26,617 nucleotides of DNA, from the NCBI GenBank assembly GCA_037446915.1, contig JBBIHP010000029.1, positions 1 to 26,617 of the forward strand. The letters run 5' to 3'. Of this stretch, positions 1 to 9,649 are shown piece by piece; positions within the stretch are counted from its first letter, which is position 1; the number at the start of each line of letters is the position of its first letter. The DNA comes from DSXH01 sp037446915 (GTDB lineage Bacteria > Bacteroidota > Ignavibacteria > Ignavibacteriales > Melioribacteraceae). The notes under the pieces were generated by a model. It was not told the origin of the DNA and made no database searches. It worked only from the letters and a program-made list of their open reading frames with translations. The position numbers and the translations under genes are program-made.

Positions 1-155
1 ATAAAAGTCAACTGATATTTTTGGAAATGACTTAATTATAACTTCGAGCCAATTGCGTGCCAGAATAAAATAAACATTATTAGTTCTAATACTGCTTTAT
101 TTGCAGCGGAGAGTATTAATAATAAAGAAAGTAGAAACAATTACAGGTAATAATA

Positions 156-812
156 TCAAACTACAGAAGTAAAATAATTCTCACCGTTATCCTTAACATG
201 AATGAGAAGTAAATTGGCTCTAACCAGTTTAATTAATGTCCTTGATGCACGCCGGTCTGATATATTGGCAATCTTACTTAGTTCTTTAACGGAAATCTTT
301 TCATTTTTTTCAAGATACTCAAAAACAATTTTCTCGTTTTTACCAACAGAATAATTTACAAGAGATTTATTTGATTGCTTTGTTTGGAGAAGTTTAATCA
401 TTTCCTTGCTGGCAAGAACACTTTTATCATTAACTCTTACATAAACCTGCGCAGAATTTAAATCAAGGTTGGATTTATAATCCTGAATTCTATGGGGTTT
501 ATTATCCGATTCGGGAATTTCAACAGTCATTACTTCTTTGTTTTTTATTTCGTAAGAATAGATATTGCAAACAACCGGTGGGACACAAAATTTTTCTGCT
601 GTTTCATTTACAAGTTCGGTATCACTCTTTTCGCTGGCAATTCCGTAAATTGATTTATCGTCATCAACACCAATAAGTATAACGCCGCCGCTTGTATTTG
701 CAAATGCAATTATACTTTTAGCAATTTTTTCGTGGGTAGAGAATCTCTGTTTGTATTCAACATGCAATCCTTCCCCCATCTCAATTAATTCAAGAACTTT
801 TTTACGGTTCAT
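156..812 (-). CDS. AlbA_2 (Schlafen AAA_4) domain protein with C-terminal winged helix
   Basis: The 218-residue product starts with the AlbA_2/AAA_4 fold seen in Schlafen-like and RecG-related transcriptional regulators: an EYKQRF segment at about residues 19-24, then the signature AFANTSGGVILIGVDD (about 37-52). Residues 155-215 look like a winged helix-turn-helix (KISVKELSKIANISDRRASR), so binding to DNA or RNA is plausible. No signal peptide or membrane segment is seen, so it is cytosolic. It is the last gene of the secA-glnB-TPR run, 26 bases after the TPR gene. The family assignment is from recognisable motifs; the target and ligand are unknown. The 155 bases downstream to the window edge hold no gene, only a weak imperfect hairpin near 86-118. 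Confidence 0.8.
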   Translation of the reverse strand: MNRKKVLELIEMGEGLHVEYKQRFSTHEKIAKSIIAFANTSGGVILIGVDDDKSIYGIASEKSDTELVNETAEKFCVPPVVCNIYSYEIKNKEVMTVEIPESDNKPHRIQDYKSNLDLNSAQVYVRVNDKSVLASKEMIKLLQTKQSNKSLVNYSVGKNEKIVFEYLEKNEKISVKELSKIANISDRRASRTLIKLVRANLLLIHVKDNGENYFTSVV

Positions 813-838
813 CTAATAAAGAAATTTTTAGAGATTGA

Positions 839-3313
839 TTAAAGGATCTTTTTTTTAAGTGAATCGGTTCTTTCCTTCAATGAATCCGTTTCGAATTTCT
901 GATCTGTTCTTTTAAACAAAGTATCCGGTTTAGGTTTTAGTGAATCGCTTTCAGGTTTTAAGTCCATTTTACTTTTAAGTGAATCGGCTCTCAATTTTCT
1001 AATTGGAATGTCATCTTTTTCAACCGGTGGAATAATTTCCTTCTGTTTAATTTTTGTTGAATCGTGCTCAACAGGTTTTTGCTGCTCTAATTTCTTTTGA
1101 TTTTCAGAATCCCGTTTCAGTTGCTCTTCCCTTTCAATCCTGTCCTTCTCATTCTTATATTCACTATACTTCGCAAAAACAGCTTTACCTAAAGGTGTTG
1201 CAGCATATTCCTTGGTTGATAGAATTCCATAATAAAAAGCAGACGAATCATATTCCTTAAGCTCTTCATGAATCAATCCTATATAGTAAATTGACTTGGG
1301 TGCATACGAAGATTCAGGATAATTTAAATAAATTTCCCTAAAAGCTTTAATAGCATCGCGGAATTCTTTACTATAATATTTTTCTTCAGCGGCTACATAA
1401 AAAGGTTCTGCCGGATCAGATGTGGCTACAACTGTTTTTTTAACTTCCTCTTTAATAAGTCCTAGTTTCTTACCGGCTTCAGTATAAAGCCCTGACTTTG
1501 AATAATCCTCATAAATAATTTTGTAAAGACTATCCGCCTTCTGTTTTTCATTAATAGTTTCGTAATAAGTACCAAGTGCAAACAGCGTCTGCGGTGTATT
1601 CGGTTTTTGGGGAAATTCATCCAGGATTAGCTTGAAATAGTAATAAGCCGAATCCGGAACATCCATTTCGGAGAAGAAGTGGCTTCCAAGGTTATAATAA
1701 TTTTGCGAGAGCAGAGTACCAAGTGAATCGATTGAGATTTGAGGACGGGATGGTTTTTGTACCTTTCCCAGGGATATCAACATAACAAGCGTAACTTCTT
1801 CTTTTTGTTTAGGTTGATTTTGTAAATCCTGTTGTGGATTTTGCTGTGGTATCTGTCGCTCTTCAAAATTAACTTGCTGTGTTTGAAGATTTGCCTGAAG
1901 CATTTCGGATTTTCTTCTGTTCTCTTCTGTAAACTCCTTAAATGCTATATCATAATCGATGGAATCCCTTAAAAATTTCTCCGGCTGTTTTATATAAGTA
2001 ACCTGTGTATTAAGATCTGTAATAGTTTTCTTAAGACTAAAATACCGGTCAAAATTCCTAGCGCGGTCATTCGCTTTTGTTTTAATATCACGCTCAACAA
2101 ATGATGATGTAGCTTTACCATAATACTTTAATGAGCTATCGTAATCCCTGTAATGACGTTCATAAATTTCACCCAGTTTAAAACTTGCCATTCCAGAAGT
2201 AGGATTAAATTTATAAGTTGAATCGACTTCTTTAAAAAGTTTAACAGCTTTTTCATACTGATTTTTATCGTAATATACCTGCCCAAGTTCAACAAGGATA
2301 CGATCCATTTGAGTATTAAACTTTCCTCTATCTCTCAAATCAACTAATTTTTCTTCGCTTTCATCTATTCTTCCTAATTGTTTAAGAAGCCGTGCATGTT
2401 CAATTCTGCTTTCAAATTCAATCTCAAAGGATGGTGAGTATTTAAGAACGGAGGCAAAAGCGTTTAGAGCTTCTTCCTCATTTCCAATCTTAAGGTTAAT
2501 CTTACCAAGCTGAAATGATAACAGTGCACTAATTTCATCATCATCAATTTTACCAAGGAGCCAGTTGCATTCATCAATTGCCTTGCTGTTTTCCTCTCTA
2601 AAAAGATAGAATCCAATAAGTGTAATCGATGCATCAATCAACAATTTTTCTTTTTTATCAGCAATTGATTCATTCTTCACTTCATCTATTAAAGCGAGTC
2701 CTTCATTAAAACTCCTCAGTTGTAAATATGTTTTTGCAAGCCATAGTTTATTTTCTAATTGATAAGAGGATTCCTGAAGTGAAGCTAATTCTAAAAATTT
2801 TCTCTGTGCACTTGCATATTCCTGTTGATAATAAAAAGATTTGCCGGTTATAAAAAGTGCATCATCAACATAAGAAGATTCTTTGTGGAATTGAAGGATT
2901 CTGGAACACTTTTCTATAACTCTTGTGAGTTCCTGTTTTATTTGAACCATAGACATTGCCGGCATCGCACTTCTTTGAGATGGAAATTGCTGAGTGGTTT
3001 GCGTCTGCTGTACATTCTGGAACTGCTGCTGTTGCTGGAATTGTGGCTGCTGAAATTGTTGTTGCTGCTGCTGCTGATATTGCTGTTGTTGATAAGGTTG
3101 TGATTGGCCTTGTCCCGTTTGTGTGGAACTTTCTCTGAACTCAAATGGATCTTTTTTCTGGCTCAGAATTTCTTCTTCCAGCCGGTCAAATAACGTTTTA
3201 GCATTATAATATGTGTTGAAATAAGTTGTAAAATCCCGCCAAAGACCGCAGCTGTTTAAAAGAACTAAAAAAGCCAGGGCAACCGGGACAAAAAATTTTT
3301 TTGTGGAAGGCAT
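839..3313 (-). CDS. Large TPR-repeat outer-membrane/periplasmic lipoprotein with Gln-rich tract
   Basis: An 824-residue lipoprotein. The N-terminus has a Lys-Lys charged start, a hydrophobic core and a lipobox LLNSC, giving lipidated Cys22, followed by DFTTYFNTYYNAKTLFD, a segment typical of Bacteroidota/Chlorobi TPR lipoproteins. Residues 65-110 are almost pure Gln. From about residue 120 to 700 there are tandem helical repeats with TPR-like spacing (for example YVDDALFITGKSFYYQQEY and FKLGEIYERHYRDYDSSLKY). The C-terminal 90 residues are charged and repeat the motif DSLK five times. The overall plan (lipoprotein, long TPR array, low-complexity ends) resembles PorW/SprE of the type IX secretion system, but I cannot confirm that; BamD-like or generic scaffold roles are alternatives. 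It lies 64 bases downstream of glnB on the same strand. Confidence 0.8.
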   Translation of the reverse strand: MPSTKKFFVPVALAFLVLLNSCGLWRDFTTYFNTYYNAKTLFDRLEEEILSQKKDPFEFRESSTQTGQGQSQPYQQQQYQQQQQQQFQQPQFQQQQQFQNVQQTQTTQQFPSQRSAMPAMSMVQIKQELTRVIEKCSRILQFHKESSYVDDALFITGKSFYYQQEYASAQRKFLELASLQESSYQLENKLWLAKTYLQLRSFNEGLALIDEVKNESIADKKEKLLIDASITLIGFYLFREENSKAIDECNWLLGKIDDDEISALLSFQLGKINLKIGNEEEALNAFASVLKYSPSFEIEFESRIEHARLLKQLGRIDESEEKLVDLRDRGKFNTQMDRILVELGQVYYDKNQYEKAVKLFKEVDSTYKFNPTSGMASFKLGEIYERHYRDYDSSLKYYGKATSSFVERDIKTKANDRARNFDRYFSLKKTITDLNTQVTYIKQPEKFLRDSIDYDIAFKEFTEENRRKSEMLQANLQTQQVNFEERQIPQQNPQQDLQNQPKQKEEVTLVMLISLGKVQKPSRPQISIDSLGTLLSQNYYNLGSHFFSEMDVPDSAYYYFKLILDEFPQKPNTPQTLFALGTYYETINEKQKADSLYKIIYEDYSKSGLYTEAGKKLGLIKEEVKKTVVATSDPAEPFYVAAEEKYYSKEFRDAIKAFREIYLNYPESSYAPKSIYYIGLIHEELKEYDSSAFYYGILSTKEYAATPLGKAVFAKYSEYKNEKDRIEREEQLKRDSENQKKLEQQKPVEHDSTKIKQKEIIPPVEKDDIPIRKLRADSLKSKMDLKPESDSLKPKPDTLFKRTDQKFETDSLKERTDSLKKKIL
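2984..3121 (-). repeat. CAG/CAA-type low-complexity tract encoding poly-Gln
   Basis: On the plus strand this stretch is a run of tgctgttg-like triplets. On the coding strand it gives Gln-rich residues 65-110 of the TPR lipoprotein, interrupted by Phe, Tyr, Pro and Thr. It lies between the lipidated N-terminus and the TPR array and is probably a flexible linker. Such a tract is prone to length change by replication slippage. Confidence 0.85.
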
Positions 3314-3377
3314 GGTATTCTTATTATTTGTTAGTAATGATCGTAAAAAAGAACTATACGCTCACCTATTTTAATGA

Positions 3378-3716
3378 TTATAATGCTTCGGGGCCGGATT
3401 CATCGGTTCTTATTCTGATAACATCAGAAACATCCGAGATGAAAATCTTTCCGTCACCGACCTGTCCGGTTTTAGCTGTTAAAAGAATTGCATCAATAAC
3501 TTTTTCCGAAATGGAATCATCAACTACAACTTCTATTTTAATTTTAGGAACGAATTCAATTTGATATTCGCTGCCACGGTAAGTTTCCTTATGACCTTTT
3601 TGCCTACCGTATCCACGAACTTCAGTAATTGTCATACCTCTTATACCGGCTTCGAGAAGAGCTTCTTTAACTTCGTCCAGTTTGAACGGTCGTATAATAG
3701 CTTCAATCTTTTTCAT
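3378..3716 (-). CDS. glnB: P-II nitrogen regulatory protein
   Basis: The 112-residue length is canonical. It begins MKKIEAIIRPFKLDEVKEAL and carries the T-loop YRGSEYQIEF, with the uridylylation-site tyrosine at position 51, then the B-loop TGQVGDGKIF and the C-terminal IRIRT. All hallmark residues for ATP and 2-oxoglutarate sensing appear intact. P-II proteins are trimeric cytosolic sensors of carbon/nitrogen state that control glutamine synthetase adenylylation, ammonium transport or transcription. The gene is 13 bases after the secA stop, with a GAGGA ribosome binding site before its ATG, so it is likely cotranscribed with secA rather than with amtB or glnA. The expected target enzyme GlnE is encoded just beyond secA on the opposite strand. 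GlnB and GlnK cannot be separated by sequence alone. Confidence 0.95.
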   Translation of the reverse strand: MKKIEAIIRPFKLDEVKEALLEAGIRGMTITEVRGYGRQKGHKETYRGSEYQIEFVPKIKIEVVVDDSISEKVIDAILLTAKTGQVGDGKIFISDVSDVIRIRTDESGPEAL

Positions 3717-3729
3717 TCAATCCTCGGTG

Positions 3730-6700
3730 TTAAGAAATATTACCGTGGCAATTTTTGTATTTTTTTCCACTACCGCAAGGGCAGGGGTCATTTCTACCAA
3801 TTTTTTGTTCAACTTTTATTGGCTGCAGTTTACCACGATGGGCACCCTCACCTTCAAGAGATTGAGGTTTAAGACCAAGATTATCGGTTGTATCTTTAAT
3901 AGTTCTCATTCTTTGAGCCGGAGCAGGTTTTCTTCCCTGAACTTCCGCCGGTGCCTGTGGCCAGAACTTAAAGCAGAACGATACTACTTCATTACGGATA
4001 TGTTCAAGCAGCTGAACAAAAAGATTGTAAGCTTCTCCTTTGTATTCCAGCAGAGGATCTTTCTGACCATAAGCTCTTAATCCGATACCTTCCTTAAGAT
4101 CATCCATTTCTCTTAAATGTTCTTTCCATTTCTCATCAATAACAGAGAGCACGGCAAATCTTTCTAAACGCGACATCAATTCATTACCAATCATCTCTTC
4201 TTTTTTATTATAGAAATCTCTTGAAGCCTCGAGTAATTTTTCTTTTATACCATCCTTACCTAATTTTTCGAATGCTTCCGGTTCAACTCTAAAATCAACA
4301 AGCAGGTATTGAAGAATTTCATCATGTATCTTTTCAATATTTGCATCATCATAATATTTATCGAGAACACTATCAACAAATTCTTCAAGGTACTCGAATA
4401 TTTCACCTTTTAGCCGTTCACCTTCAAGTGCTTGCCTCCTTCTTGAATAAATAACTTCGCGTTGCTGATTCATAACATTATCAAACTCAAGAAGTCTTTT
4501 ACGGATAGAAAAGTTATTCTCTTCAACTTTCTTTTGAGCACGTTCAACAGATTTACTAATGAGCGGATGCTGGATTGCCTCGCCTTCTTCCATTCCGAGC
4601 CGGCCCATAACATTTGTAATTCTATCTCCGCTGAATAATCGCATTAAATCATCTTCAAGCGAAATAAAGAATTTTGATGAACCCGGGTCGCCCTGTCTTC
4701 CCGCTCTTCCTCTTAACTGACGATCGATTCTTCTTGCTTCATGACGTTCGGTACCAAGTATATAGAGACCGCTTACTTCTCTTACTCCTGCACCCAATTT
4801 AATATCTGTACCACGACCCGCCATATTTGTAGCAATTGTAACAGCTCCGGGTTGACCTGCAAACGCAACAATCTCTGCTTCCCTTTGATGTTGTTTTGCA
4901 TTTAACACATTGTGGGAAACACCTTGCCGTTTCAACATTCTGCTTATTGTTTCAGAAACTTCTACGCTTGTAGTACCAACAAGAACGGGACGTCTTTCCT
5001 CTTTCAAGCTTTTTATCTTTTCAATAATTGCGTTATACTTTTCTCTCTTTGTTCTATAGATAGCATCATCTTCATCCTGACGTACTATCGGTTTATTTGT
5101 AGGTATAACTATAACTTCTAATTTGTAGATCTCGAAAAATTCGGATTCTTCTGTTTCTGCAGTACCCGTCATACCGGCAAGTTTCTTATACATACGGAAA
5201 TAGTTTTGAAGTGTAATAGTCGCGAGGGTTTGAGTATCACGTTCAACCTTAACATTTTCTTTTGCTTCAATTGCCTGATGCAGACCATCGGAATATCGTC
5301 TTCCAGGTAATATTCTTCCGGTAAATTCATCAACAATTGCAATCTTACCATCTTCTGTTATAACATATTCAACATCTTTTTCGAACAAGCTGTAAGCTTT
5401 TAAGAGTTGATTAAGAGTATGAATTACATCTGATCGTTCTGTATAAGTATGATAAAGCTCATCTTTCTTTCTAAGTTTTTCTTCAACTGCTAATGCAGGA
5501 TCATTTTCAATTTTGCTTATTTCAGTACCAAGATCAGGTAGAACAAAAAATTCTTTCCCCTCGCGGGAGCCCGATGCTAATTCTTCCCGTCCTTTCTCGG
5601 TAAGATCAATCTGATTATTTCTTTCTTCAATAGCGAAGTAAAGTTCTTCATCAATCTCGGGCATCCGTTTGGCATTCTCTCTTAAGAATTCAAGTTCGGT
5701 TTGCTGCATTAATTTTTTATATTCCGGTTCAGCAAAGAGTTTAAGTAAAGCTTTATTTTTCGGGAATCCGCGGTGTGCTCTTAATAAAAGTACACCCGCC
5801 TTCTCTCTGTTTTTTGAATCGTCAGTTTTAATAAGTTCTTCCGCTTCCTTGACAATTGTTGCAACAAGGTTAGCTTGTTTTCTGAAAAGCCGCTCAACAC
5901 GGGGTTTCATATCGTCGAATTTGTGTTCGGTCTTTTCAACCGGACCAGAAATAATTAGCGGGGTTCGTGCTTCGTCAATCAAAACCGAATCAACTTCATC
6001 TACAATTGCAAAATTATGACCGCGCTGAACACAATTTTCTTTATCAACAGCCATGTTATCGCGGAGATAATCGAAACCGAATTCGTTATTAGTTCCATAA
6101 GTAATATCGTAGCCGTAAATATCTCTTCGCTGCTGGCTGTCCATTGTATTTATTATACACCCGACAGTCAATCCATGGAACTTAAAAATCTCGCCCATCC
6201 ATTCGCTATCGCGTTTTGCAAGGTAATCATTAACAGTAACGATGTGAACGCCTCTGCCGGTTAATGCATTAAGATATATTGGGAGTGTTGCTACAAGAGT
6301 TTTACCTTCGCCAGTTGCCATTTCGGCAATTTTGCCATTATGGAGGACTACACCGCCAATAAGCTGAACATCATAAGGTATCATATCCCATGTTATTTTT
6401 GTGCCGGCAACCTCCCAGGATTTTCCAACAAGACGGCGGCAAGTTTCTTTTACAACTGCAAAAGCTTCCGGAAGTATCTCATCAAGAATCTGTTCGTATT
6501 TTTCGTCCAGTTCGTTGTTTATCTGTTCAATTTCATCGTATAAAGAACGTTTTTCTTCTGAGGATTGAACCTGTTGAAGTTTGGTTTTATGTTCATCAAG
6601 CTGATTTCTTAAATCTTCAGTCTCTGTAAAAATTTTATTTTTAAATTCAGCAGTTTTTGCTCTTAATTGCTCATCTGAAAGGATTTTAAGATCTTCAAAA

Positions 6701-6792
6701 TGACCATTTATTTCTTCAACAACAGGCCATAGATCTTTTGTTACACGTGCATTTTTATCGCCAAAGATTTTCTTTAGCAGTGAATTAAACAT
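3730..6792 (-). CDS. secA: Preprotein translocase ATPase SecA
   Basis: The 1020-residue motor ATPase pushes unfolded preproteins through SecYEG. Visible motifs are Walker A MATGEGKT (residues 158-165), DEVDSVLIDEARTPLIISGP (starting at 265), the helicase core segments TNMAGRGTDIKLG and LRGRAGRQGDPGSSKF, and the C-terminal zinc/SecB-binding motif CPCGSGKKYKNCHG at the extreme end. It is longer than E. coli SecA (901 residues). Extra sequence sits at about residues 57-98 (a charged, coiled-coil-like insert between the N-terminus and Walker A) and inside the preprotein cross-linking region after residue 285; such insertions are usual in Bacteroidota/Chlorobi SecA. The ATG is preceded by GGAG with 6-base spacing. 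It is the first gene of the leftward run. Confidence 0.98.
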   Translation of the reverse strand: MFNSLLKKIFGDKNARVTKDLWPVVEEINGHFEDLKILSDEQLRAKTAEFKNKIFTETEDLRNQLDEHKTKLQQVQSSEEKRSLYDEIEQINNELDEKYEQILDEILPEAFAVVKETCRRLVGKSWEVAGTKITWDMIPYDVQLIGGVVLHNGKIAEMATGEGKTLVATLPIYLNALTGRGVHIVTVNDYLAKRDSEWMGEIFKFHGLTVGCIINTMDSQQRRDIYGYDITYGTNNEFGFDYLRDNMAVDKENCVQRGHNFAIVDEVDSVLIDEARTPLIISGPVEKTEHKFDDMKPRVERLFRKQANLVATIVKEAEELIKTDDSKNREKAGVLLLRAHRGFPKNKALLKLFAEPEYKKLMQQTELEFLRENAKRMPEIDEELYFAIEERNNQIDLTEKGREELASGSREGKEFFVLPDLGTEISKIENDPALAVEEKLRKKDELYHTYTERSDVIHTLNQLLKAYSLFEKDVEYVITEDGKIAIVDEFTGRILPGRRYSDGLHQAIEAKENVKVERDTQTLATITLQNYFRMYKKLAGMTGTAETEESEFFEIYKLEVIVIPTNKPIVRQDEDDAIYRTKREKYNAIIEKIKSLKEERRPVLVGTTSVEVSETISRMLKRQGVSHNVLNAKQHQREAEIVAFAGQPGAVTIATNMAGRGTDIKLGAGVREVSGLYILGTERHEARRIDRQLRGRAGRQGDPGSSKFFISLEDDLMRLFSGDRITNVMGRLGMEEGEAIQHPLISKSVERAQKKVEENNFSIRKRLLEFDNVMNQQREVIYSRRRQALEGERLKGEIFEYLEEFVDSVLDKYYDDANIEKIHDEILQYLLVDFRVEPEAFEKLGKDGIKEKLLEASRDFYNKKEEMIGNELMSRLERFAVLSVIDEKWKEHLREMDDLKEGIGLRAYGQKDPLLEYKGEAYNLFVQLLEHIRNEVVSFCFKFWPQAPAEVQGRKPAPAQRMRTIKDTTDNLGLKPQSLEGEGAHRGKLQPIKVEQKIGRNDPCPCGSGKKYKNCHGNIS

Positions 6793-6885
6793 TAATTACT
6801 CCGCATTTTCGGGCTACCAAGTTAAATAAAGAGGTTCTGAAATGCAATGAAACTGATAATCCGCTTATTTTCTAATATTTGCCAT

Positions 6886-6916
6886 CTTATAAAATTCCAT
6901 TCCCGCTTTGTTTCAA
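6886..6916 (-). promoter_or_regulatory. Candidate secA promoter
   Basis: On the minus strand TTGAAA (6916-6911) and TATAAG (6891-6886) each match the sigma70 consensus at 5 of 6 positions, with a rather long 19-base spacer. This would place the start of transcription near 6879, about 90 bases before the secA ATG. It lies in the 218-base divergent interval 6793-7010 that must also drive glnE, for which I saw no convincing box. If this organism uses the Bacteroidetes-type promoter, the match is fortuitous. Confidence 0.3.
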
Positions 6917-7010
6917 CAATTTATTTTTTTCTACTTTTTGAATTGTGATGAATATGTGCGATTTATTTCCGTATCACCTATTTTAGTCTGCAACAGTTTC
7001 AGATTAATTT

Positions 7011-9649
7011 GTGAAGAAAAAATTTAACTTTTCAAGCGGATTTATTTCAAAGATAATTGAATTGACAGAAGGGATCATCTCCTCAAGTCAATTTGAATTG
7101 TTTATAGAATCTGTCGAACGCGAAGCCGCGAAATTTCATTTCGATAACACTTCGGAATCGAACCTGTTACGCGTAATAAATTCGGTCTATGATAAAAAAT
7201 CTTTTATAAATGATCTCATTAGATATAAGCATCACCCTGAGATATTAATTTCCCTAACCGCTAACAGTAATTACCTTACAGATATAGTTGTTAGAAACCC
7301 AGAATACTTATACCAGTTATTTGATCAGGAATATTTGTTACGAGAATTAACCAAAGATTTATTGCAATATGAAATCGAAAACAGTTTAAACCGATACCGG
7401 TCATTTAATGCTAAGTTGAACTATCTTAAGCAAACCAAAAAGAGATTCATATTAAAAATAGGTGTAGCAGATATATTAAAGATGATTGATCTAACTGCTA
7501 CGATGCGTCAGCTTTCAATTTTAGCCAGGGTACTTACATCTCAACTTTTCAGCATATGTTATGAAGAAATTGAACAAAAATATTCTATTCAATTAGACCA
7601 GAATAAGTTTTGTTTGTGTTCGCTTGGAAAGCTTGGAGGGAATGAGCTTAATTACAGTTCCGATATCGATCTTCTTCTTTTGTACGATAAGAATGAATTC
7701 TACGAAAATATTAACAAGGAATATCACGAATTACTTTCTGAAGTGGCATTGCTCTTTATTAAATCAGCCAGTGAAATTACAGATAGAGGTTATATCTACA
7801 GAGTTGATTTCCGGCTTCGTCCCGATGGCAAATACTCTCCGCTCTGCAAATCCCTGGTTGACTATACAAAATATTACGAAACAAGAGGAGAAGACTGGGA
7901 ACGCCAGATGCTAATTAAGCTCGACTATATTTCAGGGGGTGAATCTCTATATAATGACTTCCATAATTTTTTGCAGCCATATATTTATCCTCATTCATTT
8001 TCTCACTCCTTAAAAGAACAAATTCAGAAAATTAAAAAGAAGATTGAGTCTGTAAATCGGGATAAGGAAAATGTAAAACTTTTTAAGGGCGGAATAAGAG
8101 ATATTGAGTTTTCCGTTCAGGCACTCCAGTTAATTAACGGCGGAAGATTAAAGAAACTAAGAACAGGCAATACATTAGAGGCTATCCGGATATTGAATGA
8201 AAATAAATTACTGAAAAATAAAGAAACTAAAATTTTTACAGATGCATATCATTTTTACAGAAAGATAGAACACTTTTTACAATTGATGAATGATACTCAA
8301 ACTCATTTGATACCCGACGAAGGTGATTTGCTTAAAAAATTATCACTTTTCCTTAATTTCAAAACNNNNNNNNNNNNNNNNNNNNNNNNNNNNNNNNNNN
8401 NNNNNNNNNNNNNNNNNNNNNNNNNNNNNNNNNNNNNNNNNNNNNNNNNNNNNNNNNNNNNNNNNAAAAATCCTCTTCGCCAGACAGAACACTGGATAAC
8501 CTTGTTAAAATTGTGCGATCGGTTACTTTAACTTCTATCTGGTACTGTGAACTTTGCGACAAAATATTCTTGAAAAATATTATGACTCTATGCGAGTTCT
8601 CTGACAAGGCAATTAATTTAATAGTTCTGGATAAATCATGTTCAGAGATTTTATTGACACGGAAAATATTTAAGGTTATTTCAGTAGAAGAAATTGCCGG
8701 GTGGACATATAACCAGGTAATATTCTATCTATCGACAAGGTTCTCTCTTGGGCTATTTAAACCACAGGATGTTTCAGATATTATTGCCGGTTATATTCTT
8801 AAAAAAATAGATACATTAATTATTAATTGCGATGTTAAACTGAATTATTTTATTGCCGGATTGGGAAGTTTATCTTCTTCAACATTAAGTTTTACTTCCG
8901 ACATTGACCTTGTAATTGTAGCTGGTTCTGAAAAGGAAGCCGTTGAAGATGAAAAATCCTACATGAGAATTATTAATTTACTGATGGATAGATTAAAACC
9001 GATTGCAATTGATTTCAGATTGCGTCCGGAAGGTAAAAGCTCTCAATTGATTTGGAGTGTAGATAAATTCAATGATTATATAAAAACCAGAGCCAGAGTT
9101 TGGGAATTAGAAGCTTTTTCAAAGTTAAAATTTATTTATGGTAATCCTGATCTATTTAATTCGCTTAAAGAAACAGTTCTTGAAACCTCCGGTAATTTTT
9201 CTCCTGAAATGATCATTAGCGAAATAAAGACGATGGATAAAAAAATCAAAACCGAATTAATGAGTTTTAGCGACTCATCATTCAACGTTAAAAAGCAATC
9301 AGGCGGACTTACTACTATTGATTTTATTCTTGATTCAATAATTTTAAGCAATAGAGAATTACTAATCTCTGCTTTTGGTAAAAAACGGAATTATTTATTC
9401 GGATTAATATCAAAAGGGAAATTACGGGACGACTTAAAAATTATTGCAAAAAATTTTAAAACATTAAAATTGATTGAGTTTGCAATACAAAATATATTTG
9501 ATGTATCTAACAGCATCATTCCGGAGAATGAAGAAAAGCGAGCAGTCCTATCAAATTGGTTGAAATTAAAGCACAGAATTTTATTGGATGACCAGCTTAA
9601 CTACATAATTAAAACAAACAATGAGCTTTTTAAGAAATATGTGGGATAG
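7011..9649 (+). CDS. glnE: Bifunctional glutamine synthetase adenylyltransferase/deadenylase, interrupted by assembly gap
   Basis: GlnE adds and removes AMP on glutamine synthetase under P-II control. The start is GTG at 7011; an in-frame TAA two codons upstream excludes a longer product. The 5' part (7011-8365) carries the first nucleotidyltransferase domain with LGKLGGNELNYSSDIDL (residues 205-221), VDFRLRPDG and the family signature KGGIRDIEFSVQALQL. The 3' part (8466-9649, a different frame after the N run) carries the second domain with GLGSLSSSTLSFTSDIDL (8858-8911) and DFRLRPEG. In E. coli the first domain removes AMP and the second adds it. The second signature lacks its Gly-Gly pair while both aspartates remain. 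The two parts total about 845 residues against about 946 in E. coli, so roughly 100 residues are probably hidden in the gap. The frame change is explained by the placeholder N run, not by a mutation. Confidence 0.9.
8366..8465. other. Assembly gap of exactly 100 N inside glnE
   Basis: The run is exactly 100 N, the usual placeholder for a scaffold gap of unknown size. The glnE reading frame enters in one frame and leaves in another. For an intact gene the true gap length must leave remainder 2 when divided by 3. Comparison with the usual GlnE length suggests about 300 bases are missing. Confidence 0.95.

Noticed and set aside
86..118. Hairpin TAATA-CTGC / GCAG-TATTA downstream of the AlbA_2 gene
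   Set aside because: The stem is short and bulged, with no T run on either strand, so I do not call it a terminator.
2825..3138. Leu- and Ala-rich open frames on the plus strand
   Set aside because: They are antisense and shifted-frame products of the poly-Gln triplet tract in the TPR lipoprotein gene.
8359..8607. Minus-strand open frame across the N gap
   Set aside because: It exists only because N codons contain no stops; the plus-strand GlnE match is clear on both sides.
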